64,000 nt of DNA from Candidatus Nitrosacidococcus tergens (lineage in GTDB: Bacteria; Pseudomonadota; Gammaproteobacteria; Nitrosococcales; Nitrosococcaceae), in assembly GCF_902810445.1 (NCBI RefSeq), contig NZ_LR778175.1, forward strand, positions 682,001 through 746,000, given 5' to 3'. The notes beneath the pieces are model-generated. The model was not told the origin of the DNA, did no database searches, and worked only from the letters and a program-made list of their open reading frames with translations. Positions 53,856 to 62,572 of this stretch are shown here, in pieces (the stretch's first letter is position 1; every line of letters begins with the position of its first letter). Position numbers and translations under genes: made by a program.

Positions 53856-54584
53856 TTATTTAACTGCTAAAATCCCGCTAAAATTATACCAGCGGAAAAA
53901 TTCTTCAATATGGGTAAATCCAGCTTCTGCAAAGAGCTCACGGTTTTCCTCTGGGCGATAGGGAATTAACACATTTTCTAGTGCTTCTCGTTTTCTTGCA
54001 ATTTCAACTTCTGAATAGCCTTGCTGTTTTTTCATATTATAATAATAGCGGATAAAAAGCCGATTAAATAAGCTATCGTTAACTGTAATTTTTTCAAAAA
54101 TGATTAAGCAAGATTGCGGTCTCATCCCTTCTATGATGCTGCGAATCACCTGAGTACGATATAAAGGGCGAATAAACTGAAGTGTAAGAATCATGATGAC
54201 TACAGAGGCGTTTTCTACAATTCGTTCTCGGTGTAAATCAGTAAGGATAAATTTATATTTCCGAGTACTATTTTGTAATGAGAATTTTTGTTTTGCCTTC
54301 TCTAGCATATCCTCTGAGTTATCTACCCCTACAAAATAAATATCAGGATGAAGTATAGAGTCTAACTGTAATAGGGTAGTACCTGTTGCACAACCGAGAT
54401 CAAATAAAGATGAACCAGGAATGGCAAAATCTGCAGCAATCTCTCCTGCCATCCGCTGCATCTCAGAATAAAAAGGAACGGAACGGCTCACCATATTATC
54501 AAAAACAGAGGCAGTTATCTTATCAAAGCAGAAATCTCCAATAGCTGCGCTACTGTCTTTAAATAAATGATCTTCAGATGGCAT
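53856..54584 (-). CDS. CmoA-like SAM-dependent methyltransferase-fold protein
   Basis: A 242-residue Rossmann methyltransferase. Motif I is '[20 protein letters not shown]', and the N-terminal '[20 protein letters not shown]' closely resembles CmoA, which makes carboxy-SAM for tRNA wobble uridine modification. '[16 protein letters not shown]' also fits. cmoB is not adjacent. Since the neighbour is a membrane methyltransferase, a different small-molecule role is possible. CmoA proper is the best guess, not certain. Confidence 0.75.
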   Translation of the reverse strand: MPSEDHLFKDSSAAIGDFCFDKITASVFDNMVSRSVPFYSEMQRMAGEIAADFAIPGSSLFDLGCATGTTLLQLDSILHPDIYFVGVDNSEDMLEKAKQKFSLQNSTRKYKFILTDLHRERIVENASVVIMILTLQFIRPLYRTQVIRSIIEGMRPQSCLIIFEKITVNDSLFNRLFIRYYYNMKKQQGYSEVEIARKREALENVLIPYRPEENRELFAEAGFTHIEEFFRWYNFSGILAVK

Positions 54585-54661
54585 GAGAGTATGTTTTTAC
54601 TTTACTATCTATTTAACCGTTCCTGCCATAGAATATTAGATAAAAAACTTATTTACTTTAA

Positions 54662-55126
54662 TTATATTTGAGATTGTAAGTAATTTTGTTGCCCTATTTT
54701 TTCTATTAAATCTAATTGTGTCTCTAACCAATCAATATGCTCTTCTTCGCTCTCTAAGATTTCCTCAAACAATTCACGGGTAACATAATCGCTTTGTGCT
54801 TCACAATAAGCGATTCCTTCTTTTAAGAGAGGTAAGTTATTAAGCTCTAACTTCAAATCACATTCAAGCATTTCTTTTGGAGATTCACCAATAAAGAGTT
54901 TACCCAACTCTTGAAGGTTAGGAAGACCTTCAAGAAACAAAATTCGCTCTATTAATTTATCAGCATGCTTCATTTCATCAATAGATTCCTTATACTCATA
55001 CTCATTTAATTTTTTAAATCCCCAGTTCTTAAACATTCGTGCATGTAGAAAATATTGATTAATTGCCGTTAGTTCATTTTTCAGCACTTTATTTAAATAG
55101 CTAATAATCTGTGAGTTACCTTTCAT
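54662..55126 (-). CDS. bfr: Bacterioferritin
   Basis: Bacterioferritin stores iron in a 24-mer shell with haem. The start is set at ATG 55126 ('[19 protein letters not shown]'), which matches the usual MKG start. GGAG lies 9 bases upstream, and the ATG at 55141 would add five residues not found in the family. Ferroxidase ligands Glu18, Glu51 and His54 and the haem ligand Met52 ('DEMKHAD') are present, and '[15 protein letters not shown]' closes the site. Length 154 residues. Confidence 0.96.
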   Translation of the reverse strand: MKGNSQIISYLNKVLKNELTAINQYFLHARMFKNWGFKKLNEYEYKESIDEMKHADKLIERILFLEGLPNLQELGKLFIGESPKEMLECDLKLELNNLPLLKEGIAYCEAQSDYVTRELFEEILESEEEHIDWLETQLDLIEKIGQQNYLQSQI

Positions 55127-55279
55127 AATGTTATACTCCATAGTTAAGCATTTTTTTACTAATAAACTTAGATTACTAGATTATCTTTAGTATTTCAAAT
55201 TTTTTCTTTTTATTACAATAAGTTAACCGTAATAAGAATAGTTATAATTTAGGCTGGTATTTACAGGAGTTTAGCATTT

Positions 55280-56482
55280 ATGTCTTCACTTAATTCTGCT
55301 TCTGAATCTCAACAAAAAAAACCATGGGTATTTTTTGCAATTGGGTTTCGTCCATTTTTTTGGTTCGGAGCGGTAATGAGTTGTGTTTGGATGGCTTTAT
55401 GGCTTTTATTTCTTAATGGTGTTGAATTTAATGTTAACCTTCCCTTACCTTACTGGCATGCCCATGAGATGCTATTTGGCTTTGTATCTGCAATTATTGC
55501 TGGATTTCTTTTAACTGCAGTTAAGAATTGGACTGGACGACCTACTGCTAGTGGATTTTCCTTATTTTTCTTACTGATAGTGTGGATAGCTGGGCGAGTT
55601 GTTATGCTATTAGGAAATAGTGTACCTGATATTGCAACTGCTATAGTTGATACGGCTTTTATTCCTTGTCTATTCTTTTTTATTGGTAGACCCATTATTG
55701 CTACTCGTAATACTAGAAATATAGGAATTTTAGCTATACTAGGTGGGCTCATTATCTGTAATATTTTATTTCATCTAAGCGGGATGGGCTATCTTTCCAT
55801 GGGAGTTATTCCTTTTGTATTACAAACCGTAATTAATGCAGTTACTCTATTGATGGTAATTATTGGTGGTCGAGTTATCCCTGCGTTTACTCAAAATAGA
55901 TTATCTAGTGTTAAAATCTATCAATTTACTTGGTTGAATCATCTAGCATTAACTACTACAACAGTATTCTTGATGATAGATACTATACCTGGTATGGAAA
56001 AATTTGCGGGCTATCTAGGAATCGCTGCAGGTAGCTTAAACTTTATTCGTTTACTAGGTTGGGGTTGGTATAAGACTTTTCCTCACCCTTTACTCTGGAT
56101 CTTACACTTAGGCTACTTGTGGATTTGTGCAGGATTAATTGCTAAAGGGCTGGATTCTTCCTATTTAGTTGATGATTACCGAAACATAGCTCTACATATG
56201 CTTGCGACAGGTGCTATGGGTACTCTTATTTTAGGAATGATGTCCCGAGTAGCACTTGGTCATACAGGTAGACCTATGGAGCTTCCTCAGGGGATGTTAA
56301 AATCCTATATTTTCATTACGCTAGCGGGAATTACTCGAGTAAGTGCTCCTTTATTGCCTATGCAGATATCTACTGTGGCACTATTTTTAGCAGGCGGACT
56401 CTGGATTTCTGCTTATCTTATTTTTTTATACTATTACACGCCCATATTATGGAAATCTAGAATAGATGGCCGTCCCGGATAG
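55280..56482 (+). CDS. nnrS: NnrS-family membrane protein
   Basis: A 400-residue protein with about twelve helices, of the haem- and copper-containing NnrS family linked to nitric-oxide stress. Signature stretches: 'GFRPFFWFGAVMSCVW', 'YWHAHEMLFGFVSAIIAGFL' with conserved His residues, and 'GAMGTLILGMMSRVALGHTG'. In nitrite-using bacteria it helps protect from NO-derived iron complexes. A universal-stress gene follows after 42 bases. No clear NsrR or FNR box is visible upstream. Confidence 0.92.
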   Translation: MSSLNSASESQQKKPWVFFAIGFRPFFWFGAVMSCVWMALWLLFLNGVEFNVNLPLPYWHAHEMLFGFVSAIIAGFLLTAVKNWTGRPTASGFSLFFLLIVWIAGRVVMLLGNSVPDIATAIVDTAFIPCLFFFIGRPIIATRNTRNIGILAILGGLIICNILFHLSGMGYLSMGVIPFVLQTVINAVTLLMVIIGGRVIPAFTQNRLSSVKIYQFTWLNHLALTTTTVFLMIDTIPGMEKFAGYLGIAAGSLNFIRLLGWGWYKTFPHPLLWILHLGYLWICAGLIAKGLDSSYLVDDYRNIALHMLATGAMGTLILGMMSRVALGHTGRPMELPQGMLKSYIFITLAGITRVSAPLLPMQISTVALFLAGGLWISAYLIFLYYYTPILWKSRIDGRPG

Positions 56483-56524
56483 AATTACTCCTAATTATAA
56501 ATTTAGAAATACTAACATAATTTT

Positions 56525-56992
56525 ATGAATACACATTTTAGCTCTATCGTTGTTCCAGTAGATGGATCGAAAGGGTCTCAAAATGCAGCTAGTTTTGCAG
56601 CTAAACTAGCTGAAACTGCAAAAACGCCTGTAGTACTTATCCATGTTTTCTCTATTAATGAGAAGCCTATAGGAGTAGATGATACTTTTGGGTTAGGTCT
56701 AGTGACTATTAGTTATGAACATCAGGAGGATATAGATCAAATTAAGGAAGAAAGATCTAAAAAAGCTTTTGCTAGAATATATGAGACTCTTGGCGGTAAG
56801 CCAAGTAATTTTGAAGAGAAAACACTTATTGGCGATCCTGCTGAAGAAATTTTACTTTACTTAGAAGAAAATCCAGATTCAATGGTTATTATGGGACGAA
56901 GAGGGCTTTCTAAAATTCGCTCTTTATTACTTGGTAGTGTGAGCGAGAAAATTATGCGCTATTTTCCAGGAGCCATTACTGTTGTGCCTTAA
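56525..56992 (+). CDS. Universal stress protein (UspA family)
   Basis: A 155-residue cytoplasmic stress protein. 'SIVVPVDGSKGSQNAASFA' is the N-terminal strand and loop. 'MVIMGRRGLSKIRSLLLGSV' carries the ATP-binding G-2x-G-9x-G(S/T) pattern, so it is of the nucleotide-binding type. Same strand as nnrS and possibly co-transcribed. Confidence 0.92.
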   Translation: MNTHFSSIVVPVDGSKGSQNAASFAAKLAETAKTPVVLIHVFSINEKPIGVDDTFGLGLVTISYEHQEDIDQIKEERSKKAFARIYETLGGKPSNFEEKTLIGDPAEEILLYLEENPDSMVIMGRRGLSKIRSLLLGSVSEKIMRYFPGAITVVP

Positions 56993-57139
56993 AAAGAGTT
57001 TAACTTTCTTTTAAGGCTTAATAGCTTTGATAGTAAGAGGCTTTTAGAACAATATCTCAACGAATTCTCGACTCCACTTAAAACGCACTAGTAGAATCAA
57101 GTATAAATTAATGGGATTATAGAAGATATCGCTTTCTAT

Positions 57140-57183
57140 TTACATAATGCTTTATCTATATTAATAGATAAAGCATTATGTAA
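57140..57183. repeat. Perfect 20-bp inverted repeat with 4-base loop
   Basis: TTACATAATGCTTTATCTAT (57140-57159) is followed by ATTA and its exact reverse complement (57164-57183). Such a long perfect stem is far above chance for AT-rich DNA. It lies in the 343-base gap after the stress gene and directly before the acyltransferase relic. No T run follows, so it is not a plain terminator. It might be a miniature mobile-element end or a structured RNA. Confidence 0.75.
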
Positions 57184-57322
57184 CACTGGGATTTACCCTT
57201 GAGTTAATGAGGGACAGTTTTTATTATATATAGATCAGGATCATTTAATTTCTACAGAAAGTATGCTGGTTTATCCACTACTTAAAGAAAAGCTAAACAC
57301 TATTTTGAATATTTCTAATTAA
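57182..57322 (+). pseudogene. 3' relic of an OafA-type acyltransferase (SGNH end)
   Basis: After a TGA at 57200-57202 the plus frame reads 'VNEGQFLLYIDQDHLISTE' and then 'SMLVYPLLKEKLNTILNISN' to TAA 57320-57322. It matches the end of the intact acyltransferase at 42163 ('DGEFLYYDSHHLTTAG', 'SMLVYPLLKEKLNNILKIN') including the catalytic Asp-x-x-His. The TGA stands where the intact gene has Trp, so it is TGG changed to TGA. The rest of the gene is gone. Confidence 0.75.
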
Positions 57323-57335
57323 AAAATGCCTATTT

Positions 57336-57815
57336 ATGTACTCTTATTCTATTAAGCACAAAATATTATTTGTACTTATTTTATTTTTTTCTATTAATAG
57401 TTTTGAAGATTCTTTAGCTGGAGAGGCATCGGGGCTAGTGAATGCTTTAACCAATCAGTTAAATATCTCCCCACAGCAAGCACAGGGAGGATCAGGGGCT
57501 ATTTTTCGAGCAGCTCAAGGAAATATGAAACCACAGGACTTTCAAAACTTATCTCAGGCTGTACCTGGAATAGATAGTATGATAGCTGCTGCCCCTATCG
57601 CTAAATTAGGATCTGGAACAGAAGGGAAATTAACAGCACTAATGGGTAAAAGTAACTCCTTAGAAAATATGGCATTACTCTCTGAATCATTTAAGCAACT
57701 TAATCTTTCTCCAGAAATGATTAAACAATTTATGCCTATAGTTACTGACTATGTGAAAACAAATGGTGGTCAAACGGCAATGAATTTATTAAAATCCGCC
57801 TTACCTATACCTTAA
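57336..57815 (+). CDS. DUF2780-family exported protein
   Basis: A 159-residue protein with a signal peptide ('ILFVLILFFSINSFEDSLAG') and the DUF2780 (VcgC/VcgE-like) pattern: 'LTNQLNISPQQAQGGSGAIF', 'PGIDSMIAAAPIAKLGSG' and 'FKQLNLSPEMIKQFMPIVTD'. It is helical and probably periplasmic; function unknown. Its 3' end overlaps holC on the other strand by 11 bases. Confidence 0.87.
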   Translation: MYSYSIKHKILFVLILFFSINSFEDSLAGEASGLVNALTNQLNISPQQAQGGSGAIFRAAQGNMKPQDFQNLSQAVPGIDSMIAAAPIAKLGSGTEGKLTALMGKSNSLENMALLSESFKQLNLSPEMIKQFMPIVTDYVKTNGGQTAMNLLKSALPIP

Positions 57816-58242
57816 TTTCATGAGCTACTAACTCATAACTTTCAGATCGATAATAACGATAGCGTTTACGACCTTCTTGGCGCTTTAATTCATCTTGAAG
57901 GATGATTTCTGCAATCCGTTGAGAGTCTTTATAGAAACTTGGTATTTGTGAGGATAAATTAATTAGTAAATCTATTGGTATGTTTGGTTTATCTTGATAC
58001 CCAATTAATACAGGGGATATAGGAATTTCTCCATTATGATCCGTAATAACACTATGGGGCACAAAGCTGGACTGGCGAAAAGTCCATAATAGGCTATCTA
58101 CAGCTCGTACCTGATCTTCGCTTTCTGTATAGATATAAACCTTTTGACCTAGATTATAGACTTTTTCAGCAAGTTTACAGGCAAACCGCTCATCTTCCCG
58201 TAGTTTATTACTACTGAGTAGATAAAAATCAACTTGCCTCAT
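57805..58242 (-). CDS. holC: DNA polymerase III chi subunit
   Basis: HolC (chi) joins the clamp loader to single-strand-binding protein during replication. 'VDFYLLSSNKLREDERFACK', 'KVYIYTESEDQVRAVDSLLW' and 'SFVPHS' match the family; 145 residues is normal. It follows pepA with an 8-base gap, the usual pepA-holC order in gammaproteobacteria. Confidence 0.93.
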   Translation of the reverse strand: MRQVDFYLLSSNKLREDERFACKLAEKVYNLGQKVYIYTESEDQVRAVDSLLWTFRQSSFVPHSVITDHNGEIPISPVLIGYQDKPNIPIDLLINLSSQIPSFYKDSQRIAEIILQDELKRQEGRKRYRYYRSESYELVAHEIKV

Positions 58243-58250
58243 AGATTAGA

Positions 58251-59747
58251 TTACTTTTGAGTACATTGAATCAAGTATTGAGTAAGTAGGGATACAGGGC
58301 GACCAGTCGCTCCTTTTTCTTTCCCTCCAAGCCATGCTGTACCTGCAATATCTAAATGAGCCCAACATAAATTTTCAGTAAATCGAGCGAGAAAACAAGC
58401 AGCAGTAATCGTTCCTGCCTCTCTTCCCCCCACATTGGCTATATCAGCAAAATTGCTCTTTAACTGAGACTGGTAATCTTCCCAAAGAGGGAGTTGCCAA
58501 ACTCGATCGCCACTAGCTTCTCCTGCAGCAATCAGCTGGTTAGCAAGATCTTGATTATTACTTAATAAACCACTAGCGTGAGCCCCCAAAGCAATAATAC
58601 ACGCTCCTGTTAGGGTGGCAATATCAATAACTGTTTTTGGATGATAGCGTTTACTATAAGTAAGAGCATCACACAGAATCAACCGTCCTTCTGCATCCGT
58701 ATTGAGTACTTCTATGGTTTTTCCGTCAAGACTGGTGACAATATCACCAGGTTTGTTTGCTTTACCACTTGGAAGATTTTCTACACTAGGAATTATTCCT
58801 ACCATATGAATAGGTAGTTTGAGTTCTGCACAGGCTTTAATTGTACCAAGAACACTCGCAGCACCGGACATATCATATTTCATTTCATCCATACGATCAG
58901 CAGGTTTAAGTGAAATTCCTCCAGAATCAAAGGTAACCCCTTTGCCTATTAAAACAATAGGCTGTTCATCCTGTTTTGTTCCTTTGTACTCTAAAATGAT
59001 AAACTTAGGTGGTTCTACACTGCCTTTAGCTACGGAGAGCAAGGCCCCCATTCCAAGCTTTTCCATATCGTCTTGGTTAATAATTTGTGCATATATTTGC
59101 TCCCTATACTGTTGAGCAACTTTGCAGGCAGAATCGGCTAAATAGGTGGGAGTGCAGATATTTCCGGGAAGATTAGCAAGATCTCGAGCAAGTTTTACTC
59201 CTTTACCTATGGCTTTCCCCCAAGTAATACCTTGCTCAATATTTGGTTGTAGTGTAACTTCTTCTAATAATAAAGAAATTTTTTCGAGCTTAGACGAATC
59301 AGTATCTTTTTTACTTTTTGTTTGATCGTAGTGATATAGAGCGTACTCAGCAGTTTCTACAATTAATCTTGCCCATTGTGCACTATCTTGTTTTTCGTTT
59401 TTTAGCTCTAAAAGGCATGCAGTTGCTCTATTAGCACCGGTTTTTTGGAGTACTTTTACTGTACCTAGCCAAGCCTCACGTAACTTATTTGTATTAAATT
59501 CACTTTTTTTACCGCAGCCCATGAGCAGGACTCGCTCTGATTCTACGCCAGGAAGAGCAAAAAGTAATAAAGTCTGTCCTATTTTTCCAGTAAAATCACC
59601 ATGGGTGATTAATTTAGATAAATAATGACCGCTTACTTTATCAATATGCTGAGCAGAAAGGGAAAGTTTTTCATCTTCATAAATCCCTACAACAAGTGCA
59701 GGAGTATGTAATTTTTCTGTAGTACAGTAAACGATATTATAATCCAT
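58251..59747 (-). CDS. pepA: Leucyl aminopeptidase PepA
   Basis: A cytosolic M17 aminopeptidase of 498 residues with two metal ions; in E. coli it also binds DNA in Xer recombination and carAB control. The metal-site motifs are 'LIGKGVTFDSGGISLKPADR', 'MKYDMSGAASVLG' and the signature 'NTDAEGRLILCDALTY'. It is divergent from lptF, as in E. coli and many relatives, with 75 bases between the starts. Confidence 0.96.
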   Translation of the reverse strand: MDYNIVYCTTEKLHTPALVVGIYEDEKLSLSAQHIDKVSGHYLSKLITHGDFTGKIGQTLLLFALPGVESERVLLMGCGKKSEFNTNKLREAWLGTVKVLQKTGANRATACLLELKNEKQDSAQWARLIVETAEYALYHYDQTKSKKDTDSSKLEKISLLLEEVTLQPNIEQGITWGKAIGKGVKLARDLANLPGNICTPTYLADSACKVAQQYREQIYAQIINQDDMEKLGMGALLSVAKGSVEPPKFIILEYKGTKQDEQPIVLIGKGVTFDSGGISLKPADRMDEMKYDMSGAASVLGTIKACAELKLPIHMVGIIPSVENLPSGKANKPGDIVTSLDGKTIEVLNTDAEGRLILCDALTYSKRYHPKTVIDIATLTGACIIALGAHASGLLSNNQDLANQLIAAGEASGDRVWQLPLWEDYQSQLKSNFADIANVGGREAGTITAACFLARFTENLCWAHLDIAGTAWLGGKEKGATGRPVSLLTQYLIQCTQK

Positions 59748-59822
59748 GATGCACTCCTAGGATGCGTTGCGTAATTTTATCTTTCCTAAAGTTTAATCGT
59801 TTTTTCATAGATAATGTGAAAA

Positions 59823-61004
59823 ATGCTTAGAATCTTTCTTATCGATCGCTATATCCTTAAAGAATTGAGCCTAAATGTGGCTGCCTCCACCTTAATTTTA
59901 ATGCTGATCTTTGGTGGTCTTCGTTTTATCCATTTCTTAGGAAAAGCAGCTCGAGGGGATATTCCAGCAGGCACTGTGCTCTCTCTTGCTGGCTATGAAT
60001 CCTTAGGTGCTCTTGTACTGCTATTACCTTTGGCTGCTTTTTTAGCAGTAATTTTAGTACTAGGCAGGATGGGAAATGATGGAGAAACAATTGCTTTATA
60101 TGCCTGTGGAGTGGGGCGTAACCATCTTTTACGAGTGATGCTTATTTTCGGGGTATTACTTGCAATGATAGTAGGTACTATTTCTTCATACTTAGCCCCT
60201 CTTGCTTTAGCTCGAGGATATCGTATTGAACAACAAGCATTACTTGCTGCAGAAACGACAGGGTTAGTAGCAGGAGACTTTAAAAAAACCCATAGTGGAG
60301 AGCGAATATTCTATGCAGAACGATTGAGCAAAGATCAGTTAGTAATGAAAGATATCTTCATTCAGGTACAGCAGCCTAGCCAGAAAGTTATTTTTCGAGC
60401 TAAACAAGGGCATCTTGAGACTGATGAAGAAAATGGGAATAAAAACTTAATTTTAGAAAATGGGTATCGCTATGATTTTCCCACGACCGATAATAGTATG
60501 CGTATTTCCCGCTTTGCTCGTCACGGGTTATTAGTAAGAAAAGGAGGAGAACGTGAGTTTAACATTCGTCATAAAACTATTCCTACGCTAAAGTTATGGG
60601 CAATGGGTGCACCCAATGATATTTCAGAAGTACAGTGGCGTTTATCTATGCCTATTTCGACTTTACTATTGGTGATGTTTGCAGTACCTCTAACACGCTA
60701 CGAACCTAGAAAAGGACGCTACTCAGGGTTAGTATCTGCAATTGTTACTTATCTTATCTATAGTAATACCATAGGAATAGCAAGGCATTGGATAGATAAA
60801 GGGATAGTCTCTACGGTATTTGGTCTGTGGTGGGTGCATATAGTCATGTTGATACTTGTCTTGATCTCCCTTTGGCCGCCCCAGCCTCTACAGCAAATAC
60901 TAAGTTGGCTACGTAGTAATTTGCCAAAATTTAATTTTTTAGGTGCATTTCAATCTCTATTTCACTTGCTACGCCATATTAGTATTTTTCAAAATAAAAA
61001 ATGA
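59823..61004 (+). CDS. lptF: LPS export permease LptF
   Basis: An inner-membrane subunit of the LptB2FG transporter that pulls LPS out of the membrane. It is 393 residues, with six helices and a periplasmic beta-jellyroll between helices 3 and 4. 'IDRYILKELSLNVAASTLIL', 'RMGNDGETIALYACGVG' and 'PISTLLLVMFAVPLTRYEPR' are typical. The stop overlaps the lptG ATG by 4 bases (ATGA), so translation is coupled. The ATPase LptB is not in this window. Confidence 0.95.
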   Translation: MLRIFLIDRYILKELSLNVAASTLILMLIFGGLRFIHFLGKAARGDIPAGTVLSLAGYESLGALVLLLPLAAFLAVILVLGRMGNDGETIALYACGVGRNHLLRVMLIFGVLLAMIVGTISSYLAPLALARGYRIEQQALLAAETTGLVAGDFKKTHSGERIFYAERLSKDQLVMKDIFIQVQQPSQKVIFRAKQGHLETDEENGNKNLILENGYRYDFPTTDNSMRISRFARHGLLVRKGGEREFNIRHKTIPTLKLWAMGAPNDISEVQWRLSMPISTLLLVMFAVPLTRYEPRKGRYSGLVSAIVTYLIYSNTIGIARHWIDKGIVSTVFGLWWVHIVMLILVLISLWPPQPLQQILSWLRSNLPKFNFLGAFQSLFHLLRHISIFQNKK

Positions 61005-62065
61005 AAATATTAGATCGCTATTTAGGGCAAGCCATTATTCACTATACTTTTCTTGTTTTACTTGTACTTATTTCTCTTCATACATTTATATCATTTGTTA
61101 CTGAGCTTGACGATGTAGGTCATGGATCCTATGAAATTTCCCATGCAATCAAATACATTTTATATTCTATCCCACAGAATATTTATGATTTACTCCCAGT
61201 AGCAGTGTTATTAGGTAGCGTCTTAGGACTAGGTAATATGGCATCTCAAAGTGAGTTGATTGCAATGCGAGCTGCTGGATTTTCCATAGAACGAATCATT
61301 CAATCGGCCTTATCTACTGGGATGATCTTTGTTGTTATGACTGCACTTATAGGAGAAATCATTGCCCCTCCTGCAGAGCGAGCTGCGGATAAGTTACGAT
61401 CCCTTACAAAAGTAAGTGTTTCTAGTGAACAAAGTAGAGAAGGGTTTTGGACCCGGACCGGGGATACTTTTAATCGTATTGGTCAGGTATTAGCTAGTGG
61501 TGAATATAGAGATATTGAAATTTTCGAATTTGATCCGCAACACAAGCTTAGAAATATTACTCAGGCAGTCCGTGCCACTTATCATAATGATGGCTGGCAT
61601 TTAAAGGAAGTAACCCAGCGACGTATTTTTCCAAAGAGAGTCATCATCAACCACGTTCCAGAGGCAATTTGGAAATCAAGGTTAAACCCAGAGATATTAC
61701 AAGTAGTTATGGTTGATCCTCATGAATTCTCTGTGTGGGGATTACATCACTATATCAAATATCTAAGAGAGAATAAGCAAGCCACTGAACGACATCAGCA
61801 GGCTTTTTGGAGCAAGATTATTGCTCCTTTTAATGCGCTTATTATGATGTTTTTAGCTATCCCCTTTGTGTTTGGACCTTTACGCTCGGTGAGTATGGGG
61901 CAAAGGGTTTTAGTCGGCGCTTTAGTTGGTATTGGTTTTTTTCTCTTTAACCGCCTTTTTAATCAGGCGGGGCTTGTATTTGGATTTCCTTTGTTTTTAA
62001 GTGCTGCTTTTCCCTCTTTTTTAAGCTTAGGGATTGGGATGATTATGATGCGTCGGGTTTACTAG
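61001..62065 (+). CDS. lptG: LPS export permease LptG
   Basis: Second permease of the LPS exporter, 354 residues with six helices. 'LDRYLGQAIIHYTFLVLLVL', 'SQSELIAMRAAGFSIERI'-type 'ASQSELIAMRAAGFSIERII' and 'FGPLRSVSMGQRVLVG' mark LptG. It starts inside the lptF stop and its end overlaps the convergent RDD gene by 23 bases. Confidence 0.95.
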   Translation: MKILDRYLGQAIIHYTFLVLLVLISLHTFISFVTELDDVGHGSYEISHAIKYILYSIPQNIYDLLPVAVLLGSVLGLGNMASQSELIAMRAAGFSIERIIQSALSTGMIFVVMTALIGEIIAPPAERAADKLRSLTKVSVSSEQSREGFWTRTGDTFNRIGQVLASGEYRDIEIFEFDPQHKLRNITQAVRATYHNDGWHLKEVTQRRIFPKRVIINHVPEAIWKSRLNPEILQVVMVDPHEFSVWGLHHYIKYLRENKQATERHQQAFWSKIIAPFNALIMMFLAIPFVFGPLRSVSMGQRVLVGALVGIGFFLFNRLFNQAGLVFGFPLFLSAAFPSFLSLGIGMIMMRRVY

Positions 62066-62543
62066 GTTTAGGTAATAAAACAAGCTGGGTTTTAGAAAAA
62101 CGATCGTGCCAAGCTCTACTCTCTTTGTCAAAGAGTGCCCACCAAAATCCGATACCTAATAGTAACCAAGAAATTAAAGATAACCCAAAACGAGATAAAG
62201 CTTGTAGCCAAGTAATATTACTACCATCTAATTGTTGCACTCTAATCCGCCAGACCCACATTCCTATAGTTTGTCCTCTATAAATCCAAAAAGCACTGAA
62301 AAAAATGATGGTGGCAGATATGAGATATACTTGATAGAGTATATTTCCAGCTTCAATGCCTTCTCCTTGCCTGAAAGGTAAAATGATAAAAGTGGTGAGT
62401 ATAAAAAGCATAAACACCAGTAATACACTATCGTAAGTAATAGCACAGAAGCGGCGAAGGAGACTTGGGGTAGGCATAAGGGATTCTAGTGGATTGTTTG
62501 AACTGTTTTTAGATTTTATCATTTCAAAAAGCTCTATTAGCAA
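62043..62543 (-). CDS. RDD-family membrane protein
   Basis: A 166-residue membrane protein with three hydrophobic segments. 'LLRRFCAITYDSVLLVFMLF' carries the Arg and Asp of the RDD family, 'GQTIGMWVWRIRV' the next conserved part, and 'DKESRAWHDRFSKTQLV' the final one. RDD proteins are unassigned or transport-related. Divergent from purL with 29 bases between starts. Confidence 0.9.
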   Translation of the reverse strand: MLIELFEMIKSKNSSNNPLESLMPTPSLLRRFCAITYDSVLLVFMLFILTTFIILPFRQGEGIEAGNILYQVYLISATIIFFSAFWIYRGQTIGMWVWRIRVQQLDGSNITWLQALSRFGLSLISWLLLGIGFWWALFDKESRAWHDRFSKTQLVLLPKPSKPDAS

Positions 62544-62572
62544 AATAGTAAGTCTTACGTTGAATATAAATC

